Shown piece after piece: positions 58,798 through 64,000 of a DNA stretch of 64,000 bases (positions are counted from its first letter, which is position 1; each line of letters begins with the position of its first letter). The translations under genes were made by a program, and so were the position numbers. Origin of the DNA: Sphingomonas sp. 32-66-10 (lineage in GTDB: Bacteria; Pseudomonadota; Alphaproteobacteria; Sphingomonadales; Sphingomonadaceae); the NCBI GenBank assembly GCA_002280565.1, contig NCEF01000002.1:62001-126000 (forward strand), given 5' to 3'. The notes beneath the pieces were generated by a model that was not told the DNA's origin, did not search any database, and was given only the letters and a program-made list of their open reading frames with translations.

Positions 58798-60164
58798 TCT
58801 CCTCTTGCGGCACGCGCCGCCGCAATCGCCGCACGCACCCGCGCCGGGGCCGTGCCACCAAAACTCATCCGGCTCGCGACCGAAGCATCGGCCGTCAATA
58901 CGTCAAACACGCGCGCGTCGATACGCCCGTCAATCGCCCGCAGTTCCGCCAGTTCCAGCTGGTCGAGCCGCACGCCCTTCGCCTCCGCCGCTGCGACCGC
59001 GCGGCCGGTGATGTGATGCGCCTCGCGGAACGGGATGCCACCTTCGCGCACCAGCCAGTCGGCAAGGTCGGTGGCGGTGGCAAAGCCGCTTTCGGCGAGG
59101 GCGCGCATCCGGTCCGTCCGGAATTCGGCGCTCTCGACCATCCCGGTCATCGCCGCGATGGACAGCGCGAGCAAGTCGTGCGCCTCGAACACCGGCGGCT
59201 TGTCGTCCTGCATGTCCTTGGAATAGGCGAGCGGCAGGCCCTTCATCGTGATCATCAGCGCGGTCAGGCACCCGACAATGCGGCCTGAATGCCCCCGCAC
59301 CAACTCGGCGGCATCGGGATTGCGCTTCTGCGGCATGATCGAGCTGCCGGTCGACCATTGGTCGCTCAGCTTGACGAAGCCGAAGGGCTGGCTCGCCCAG
59401 ATCACGAATTCCTCGGCCAGGCGGCTGAGGTGTAGCGAACATTGCGCCGCCGCCATCAGGTAATCGAGGGCGAAGTCGCGGTCGCTCACCGCATCGAGCG
59501 AGTTGCGCGTCGGCCCGTCAAAGCCCAGCGCGCTCGCTGTCATCTCGCGATCCAGCGGAAACCCCGTCCCCGCCAGCGCCGCCGATCCCAGCGGGCACAG
59601 ATTCCCGCGCGCGCGATTGTCACTGAAGCGGCTCAGATCGCGCGCGATCATCTCGAAATAGGCCATCAGATGATGCCCCAACGTCACCGGCTGCGCGCTC
59701 TGCAGATGGGTGAAGCCCGGCATCACGCTGTCGGCATGTTCCTCCGCCCGCGTCAGCAGCGCGCCCTGCAGCGCGTCGAGCGCGGCGAGCACCTGATCGG
59801 TCGCGTCGCGCACCCACAGGCGGAAATCGGTCGCGACCTGATCGTTGCGGCTGCGCGCGGTGTGCAGCCGCCCGGCAACCGGCCCGATCTTCTCGGCCAG
59901 CCGCGCTTCGGTCAGCATATGAATGTCTTCGAGCGCCAGATCCTCCGGCACCCCGTCGCGTGCATAGTTTTCGGCGACCGCGTCCAGCCCGGCGGAGATC
60001 GTCGCGGCATCCTCCGCCGACACGATCCCCTGCTGCCCCAGCATCGCGACATGCGCTTTCGATCCGGCAATGTCCTGGCGCCACATTCGCTTGTCGAACG
60101 GGATGGATGCGTTAATCTCACGCATCACCGATGACGGGCCTTCGGCGAAGCGCCCGCCCCACAT
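58794..60164 (-). CDS. argH: Argininosuccinate lyase
   Basis: A 456-residue fumarase-superfamily enzyme splitting argininosuccinate into arginine and fumarate. Start [14 protein letters not shown], then [20 protein letters not shown], and the signature [19 protein letters not shown] with the catalytic Ser loop. All family motifs are present. The start at 60164 is the normal N-terminus; the open frame extends upstream but is antisense to the TlpA-like gene. Its ATG overlaps that gene's possible ATG on the other strand. Confidence 0.96.
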   Translation of the reverse strand: MWGGRFAEGPSSVMREINASIPFDKRMWRQDIAGSKAHVAMLGQQGIVSAEDAATISAGLDAVAENYARDGVPEDLALEDIHMLTEARLAEKIGPVAGRLHTARSRNDQVATDFRLWVRDATDQVLAALDALQGALLTRAEEHADSVMPGFTHLQSAQPVTLGHHLMAYFEMIARDLSRFSDNRARGNLCPLGSAALAGTGFPLDREMTASALGFDGPTRNSLDAVSDRDFALDYLMAAAQCSLHLSRLAEEFVIWASQPFGFVKLSDQWSTGSSIMPQKRNPDAAELVRGHSGRIVGCLTALMITMKGLPLAYSKDMQDDKPPVFEAHDLLALSIAAMTGMVESAEFRTDRMRALAESGFATATDLADWLVREGGIPFREAHHITGRAVAAAEAKGVRLDQLELAELRAIDGRIDARVFDVLTADASVASRMSFGGTAPARVRAAIAAARAARGE

Positions 60165-60768
60165 GGAATTGGAGCTTCCCTTGCGCTCGACGATCGCGCT
60201 TCTCCTTACTCTGGGCCTTGGAATTGCCGGCTGCGATAGTGGCAAGCAACCCGACCCGCAAGCAACCGCAACTGTCGCCGCCGAAAGCCCGGCTGCGCCC
60301 GACAATGCGCCCGACGAACCCGAACGCGTCGGCACAGTCGACCGCAGCAAGAAGGGCGAGGCCGCCCCCGACCATGGCTTTCTCGACCCCGCAGGCAAGC
60401 CGGTGACGCTGGCGGCGTTCCGCGGCAAGCCGCTGCTGGTCAACCTCTGGGCCACCTGGTGCGCGCCCTGCGTGCGCGAAATGCCGACGCTCGACCGGCT
60501 CGCGGTGCGCGAAAAGGACAAGCTCCAGGTGCTGGTGATCAGCCAGGACCTCGACGGCGCGGCCAAGGTCACGCCCTTCTTCGAAAAGGCCAAGTTCGCC
60601 GCGCTCCAGCCCTATCTCGACCCCGACGTCAAATTCTCGACCGGCTATGGCGTCAACCTGCCAACCACGATCCTCTACGACGCACAGGGCAAGGAAGTGT
60701 GGCGCGTCTCGGGCGACATGGACTGGGACGGCGAGACCGCTGCGAAGTGGATCGCGGAGGCTGGGTGA
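60163..60768 (+). CDS. TlpA-like thioredoxin-fold lipoprotein
   Basis: A 201-residue thiol-disulfide protein. Signal [17 protein letters not shown] with lipobox IAGC, an acidic linker, then a thioredoxin fold with the WCAPC active site in [24 protein letters not shown] and [16 protein letters not shown] (cis-Pro). It likely reduces periplasmic disulfides, for example in cytochrome c maturation. Start: ATG 60163 has no ribosome site; TTG 60181 has GGAG at six bases and gives a neater signal peptide, so it may be the true start. Confidence 0.88.
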   Translation: MELELPLRSTIALLLTLGLGIAGCDSGKQPDPQATATVAAESPAAPDNAPDEPERVGTVDRSKKGEAAPDHGFLDPAGKPVTLAAFRGKPLLVNLWATWCAPCVREMPTLDRLAVREKDKLQVLVISQDLDGAAKVTPFFEKAKFAALQPYLDPDVKFSTGYGVNLPTTILYDAQGKEVWRVSGDMDWDGETAAKWIAEAG

Positions 60769-60772
60769 GGCG

Positions 60773-61585
60773 CTAGCCAGCCGTTCGAGGATAGGTTGAT
60801 AGCATCGCTTCTATGCTCTCACGATCTGAGATACCCTGATCGACGGCAATGAATGCAACCAGCGTGATCTCACTTCCCGTCCGTGCTGCAGCGGCGATCT
60901 TGTGGTGACCATCAAGGAGATAGTGGGCCAAGCACCAATGATCAGCGCCGTCATACGGTCCCTTGATGTCCAGAACCGATACGGCCACGGCGGTTGGGCT
61001 TTGTCCCCCGGCGATGGCAGCTTCATAAAATTGAACGCGCTCTTCACTCAAAGCCGTTCTAGGTGTCATCGGGATTATGAAATCGAAGCCGGCGGTATCG
61101 GCTCCAGTATGTGGGAGGGCGACGGCGGACCGTCCCTCTAGCCGATAGTAATCTGTTTTGGTGTCATGCGGCGGCTCATCGCCCCAATAGTTGGGACCGA
61201 CCTGCTCGATCTGCTCGACGGCGAAATAGTCCTCACTTCCGTTCGGCCGGACGAGCTCTGGCCGCACCCGTAATAGCGCGATAATATACTCAGCACTGGG
61301 CATGAGCTGAGTGAGTGACTCGACGATACCCGCGTCAAGCGTAACCAGCCCGTCGTAAAGCGAAGCGGTTAGCGCCCCGACATCGACGGCCGCGTCAGCG
61401 CCCTCCATGCGTTCGAAAAAGAAGGCGCAAGTCCCACAGATATTGCCGATGTGATAGGCGTGCACGCCGTCGATCGTCAGAAAGCGGTCCCAGACTTTCC
61501 AGTGTTCACCACCTGTGGTGGCAAAGCCGACCGGCGATCGGGACGCAGTGACAGTTCGTGCGGCGCGGTCGAGTAATTCAGCCAT
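60773..61585 (-). CDS. Hypothetical protein with ParB-like DGHHK segment
   Basis: A 270-residue protein I do not recognise. Visible elements: TGGEHWKVWDRFL, IGNICGTCAFFFERM (a CxxC pair that could bind metal), and near the end HWCLAHYLLDGHHKIAAAARTGSEITLVAFIAVDQG, which resembles the DGHHR loop of ParB-like/Srx nucleotide-binding folds. No signal peptide or membrane helix. Base composition is visibly lower in GC than the neighbours (ATT, AAT and TAT-rich codons), so recent acquisition is possible. Three bases from the convergent TlpA-like gene. Confidence 0.75.
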   Translation of the reverse strand: MAELLDRAARTVTASRSPVGFATTGGEHWKVWDRFLTIDGVHAYHIGNICGTCAFFFERMEGADAAVDVGALTASLYDGLVTLDAGIVESLTQLMPSAEYIIALLRVRPELVRPNGSEDYFAVEQIEQVGPNYWGDEPPHDTKTDYYRLEGRSAVALPHTGADTAGFDFIIPMTPRTALSEERVQFYEAAIAGGQSPTAVAVSVLDIKGPYDGADHWCLAHYLLDGHHKIAAAARTGSEITLVAFIAVDQGISDRESIEAMLSTYPRTAG

Positions 61586-61594
61586 CGGCCATGA

Positions 61595-62251
61595 CTACCG
61601 AACCCCCAATCCCCGCGCCAGCATCTCTGCCACCGTATCCGCGACCTCTGCCGCCTCGGCATCCTCGCTCCACACGCCGTAGCGCAGGCCGAGGAACACG
61701 TTCATCCCCATGATCGCCCAGGCGTGAACCTCGGACACGTCGGCGCGCACTTCGCCGCGTTCCGCCGCTGCCTTTAGCCGCTTTTCGATGCGCTCGGCGG
61801 TGGTCTGGTAATGCAGCCGGAAGCTCTCGGGATCGACGAACTCGGCCTCGTCGATGATGCGGTAGATTTCCTTGTGCTTGCGCACAAAGCCGATGAAGGT
61901 TTCAAGGCCCGCGCGTTCGGCGGCGATCTGCTCCGGCGCGGCGCGAATCGCGGGGGCGACATGTTCGCGCACCTGATCGCTCATGTCGCGGACCAGCGCA
62001 CGGAACACCGCGTCCTTCGAATCGAAATAGGTGTAGAAACTGCCCAGCGCCACGCCCGCGCGCCGCGTGATGCCGCTCACCGACCCGTCATGGAATCCCT
62101 TCTCGCCAAACTCCGCAGCGGCGGCGTCGAGGATCGTGCGCAGCGTACGGCGGCCGCGGGCGGTGCGCGGTTCCTTGCCCTCGCTCGCCGCGCTGTCGCC
62201 CAGGTGCAAGGCAGGGGGCAGTGTGGCGGACTTGCCACGTTCTTGCGTCAT
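61595..62251 (-). CDS. TetR family transcriptional regulator
   Basis: A 218-residue protein with a long N-terminal extension, then the TetR helix-turn-helix TILDAAAAEFGEKGFHDGSVSGITRRAGVALGSFYTYFDSKDAVFRALV and a ligand domain. It is divergent from the TonB-dependent receptor, with a palindrome (62277-62297) between them, so it probably controls that receptor and itself. Ligand unknown. Confidence 0.93.
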   Translation of the reverse strand: MTQERGKSATLPPALHLGDSAASEGKEPRTARGRRTLRTILDAAAAEFGEKGFHDGSVSGITRRAGVALGSFYTYFDSKDAVFRALVRDMSDQVREHVAPAIRAAPEQIAAERAGLETFIGFVRKHKEIYRIIDEAEFVDPESFRLHYQTTAERIEKRLKAAAERGEVRADVSEVHAWAIMGMNVFLGLRYGVWSEDAEAAEVADTVAEMLARGLGVR

Positions 62252-62275
62252 TTCGTCCCCTCCTTCATCCGGAAG

Positions 62276-62304
62276 TTGAAACCCGGTTCAGGTTTCACTA
62301 TAGC
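62276..62304 (+). promoter_or_regulatory. Probable promoter of the TonB-dependent receptor
   Basis: TTGAAA (62276-62281), 17 nt, TATAGC (62299-62304). The predicted start near 62311 leaves a 50-nt leader with GGAGGAAAGC before the ATG. Confidence 0.55.
62277..62297. promoter_or_regulatory. Candidate TetR operator
   Basis: TGAAACC and GGTTTCA are perfect inverted 7-bp arms around CGGTTCA. The site lies between the -35 and -10 of the receptor promoter and 26 bases from the TetR start, where repression of both would be effective. Confidence 0.6.
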
Positions 62305-62360
62305 GATGTTCAACCACTGACAAGGCCGGGGGTCACCAGGCCGATTTTGGGGAGGAAAGC

Positions 62361-64000
62361 ATGAAGCGTCTCTATCCGTCTGTCCGCACGATTCTGACCG
62401 CCAGCGCCGCGTTGAGCGCGCTCGCTTCCGTTCCCGCCATGGCACAGGAAGCGCCCGCCGAAGAAACCGCCGCAACCCAGGACAGCGGCGAAATCGTCGT
62501 GACCGCGCGGCGTCGCGAAGAAAGCCTGATCGACGTGCCGATCTCGATGTCGGTCGTCTCGGGCGATTCGCTGGTCAAGAGCGGCGCGGCGGACATCACC
62601 GCGCTGCAGGACAAGACCCCGAACCTGACGCTGCAGATCGCGCGCGGTTCGAACTCGACCCTGATCGCGTTCAGCCGCGGCGTGGGTCAACAGGATCCGC
62701 TATGGGGCTTCGAACCCGGCGTCGCGCTGTATATCGACGATGTCTATGTCGCCCGGCCCCAGGGCGCGGTGCTCGACATTTTCGACGTCGAGCGGGTCGA
62801 AGTGCTGCGCGGGCCGCAGGGCACGCTCTATGGCCGCAACACCATCGGCGGCGCGGTGAAGTATGTCACCCGGCGTCTGGGCGATGACTTCAAGGCGTCG
62901 TTCCGCGGCAGCTACGGGTCGTACAACCAGATCGATCTGGTCGGCCAGGTCGTGGTGCCGGTCGGCGACACGCTGTCGCTGGGCGCGGCGGTCGCGCAAT
63001 ATTGGCGCGACGGCTTCGGCACCAACCTGACCACCGGGGCCGAGCATTATAACAAGGACGTGTTCGCCACGCGCCTGTCGGCCGAATTCACCCCGACCGA
63101 CACCATCTTCGTCCGCGTCGCGGGTGACCGCGTGCTCGACCGGTCGAACCCGCGCCACGGCACCCGTCTGCAGCCCAATGGCACCGACCCGATTTATGCG
63201 CCGACCGCCAGCGTCTATGATACCCGCGCTGGCATCGGCGACGACAACCGTGTGAAAACGCGTGGCCTTTCGGTCACCGGCGAAATCGGCCTGTCGGATG
63301 CGCTGACGTTCAAGACGATCACCGCGTGGCGCGACGGCAACACCGACACGGTGATCGACTTCGACAACACCAGCCTGCCGACGCTCGACATCCCGGCGGA
63401 ATATTCGGATCGCCAGTTCACCCAGGAACTTCAGCTGCTGTATGAAGGCGATCGTCTGCAGGGTGTGTTCGGCCTCTATTACCTCAACGGCCGCGCCAGC
63501 GGCGCGTTCGATACCGTGCTGGGCGGCCTCAACACCACCACGCTGACTGCGGGTGAGGTGTTCACCAAAAGCTATGCCGCGTTCGGCGACTTCAGCTTCG
63601 ACCTGACCGATACGTTCAAGATCTCGGCGGGCCTGCGCTACACCCGCGATGAAAAGACCGGCACGGTGTTCCGCCGCAACTATACCGGCATCCGCTCGCC
63701 CCGCTTCGGCAACGCCGCCGCGGTCCCCGGCCTGATCCGCTCGGACTATACCAACAGCCGCGATTTCGAAAAGCTGACCCCGCGCATCAGCCTCAGCTAT
63801 CAGCCCAACGCCGACCTCAACCTCTATGCCAGCTACGGCAAGGGCTATAAGTCGGGCGGGTTCGATATGCGCGGCGACGCGATCCTGACGCCGACCACCG
63901 TCAACGGCTATGAGCCCGAGACGATCGACAGCTACGAACTGGGCCTGAAGGGCGCGTTCCTCGACCGCACCCTGTTCATCAACGCCGCCGGCTTCTTCTC
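62361..64000 (+). CDS. TonB-dependent receptor (3' truncated by window)
   Basis: At least 546 codons of an outer-membrane receptor. Signal peptide ending ASVPAMAQ, TonB box GEIVVTARRREE, complete plug domain (GVALYIDDVYVARPQGAVLDIFDVERVEVLRGPQGTLYGRNTIGGAVKYVTR), and barrel strands up to the window end. This plug type is common in sphingomonad receptors for plant-derived or aromatic compounds and siderophores; the cargo is unknown. GGAGG precedes the ATG. Probably controlled by the divergent TetR protein. Confidence 0.95.
   Translation, partial: MKRLYPSVRTILTASAALSALASVPAMAQEAPAEETAATQDSGEIVVTARRREESLIDVPISMSVVSGDSLVKSGAADITALQDKTPNLTLQIARGSNSTLIAFSRGVGQQDPLWGFEPGVALYIDDVYVARPQGAVLDIFDVERVEVLRGPQGTLYGRNTIGGAVKYVTRRLGDDFKASFRGSYGSYNQIDLVGQVVVPVGDTLSLGAAVAQYWRDGFGTNLTTGAEHYNKDVFATRLSAEFTPTDTIFVRVAGDRVLDRSNPRHGTRLQPNGTDPIYAPTASVYDTRAGIGDDNRVKTRGLSVTGEIGLSDALTFKTITAWRDGNTDTVIDFDNTSLPTLDIPAEYSDRQFTQELQLLYEGDRLQGVFGLYYLNGRASGAFDTVLGGLNTTTLTAGEVFTKSYAAFGDFSFDLTDTFKISAGLRYTRDEKTGTVFRRNYTGIRSPRFGNAAAVPGLIRSDYTNSRDFEKLTPRISLSYQPNADLNLYASYGKGYKSGGFDMRGDAILTPTTVNGYEPETIDSYELGLKGAFLDRTLFINAAGFF

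Overview
The window is high-GC alphaproteobacterial DNA, most likely Sphingomonas or a close Sphingomonadales relative. Indicators are the circularly permuted two-piece tmRNA with tag ANDNEALAIAA, an NDUFS4-type complex I accessory protein, two TonB-dependent receptors, and a flagellar locus with sigma-54 promoters and TTGCCG enhancer half-sites like those of the Caulobacter FlbD system. The species assignment is inference from content.

Left flank (1-17.3 kb): 3' end of pnp, a DUF885 hydrolase and a beta-lactamase-fold lipoprotein, the ssrA gene on the minus strand, an Rrf2 regulator, mscL, a tight lemA-TPM-TPM-TPM-Nudix operon, the NDUFS4-like gene, hrpB, a small acidic protein, a polyprenyl diphosphate synthase divergent from chorismate mutase, a GH130 enzyme and a TonB-dependent receptor with a Gly/Gln-rich insert.

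The core (17.3-53.0 kb) is a nearly complete flagellar island. On the minus strand lie motAB and flgL-K-J-I-H-G-F-E-D-C-B. From a divergent regulatory region at about 28 kb, plus-strand genes follow: a second MotA/MotB-like pair, flgA, flgM, flgN, a lytic transglycosylase, flhA and fliA. A DUF454 gene, a frameshifted M28 peptidase and a minus-strand flagellin gene interrupt the run. Then come a sigma-54 activator and fliE-F-G-H-I-J-K-L-M-N-O-P-Q, an overlooked 42-codon ORF, fliR, flhB, fliD and fliS. The promoters imply a cascade. The activator plus sigma-54 would drive flgB, the second stator pair, the transglycosylase-flhA-fliA unit and fliK. FliA, restrained by FlgM, would then drive fliC, fliDS, motAB and flgM. 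No flhF, flhG, fliX, flaF, flbT or chemotaxis gene is in the window.

Right flank (53-64 kb): a CoA-transferase family III protein lacking the racemase histidine, an FMN reductase, a perfect 35-bp palindrome, a response regulator, a CorA/ZntB transporter, a precorrin-2 dehydrogenase-like gene, the argH-lptM-lysA operon divergent from a TlpA-like lipoprotein, an unrecognised gene, and a TetR regulator facing a second TonB-dependent receptor cut by the window end.

The least ordinary items are the flagellin, whose centre is made of nine 13-residue and nine 8-residue tandem repeats; the small ORF wedged between fliQ and fliR; and the sigma-54/TTGCCG regulatory architecture.
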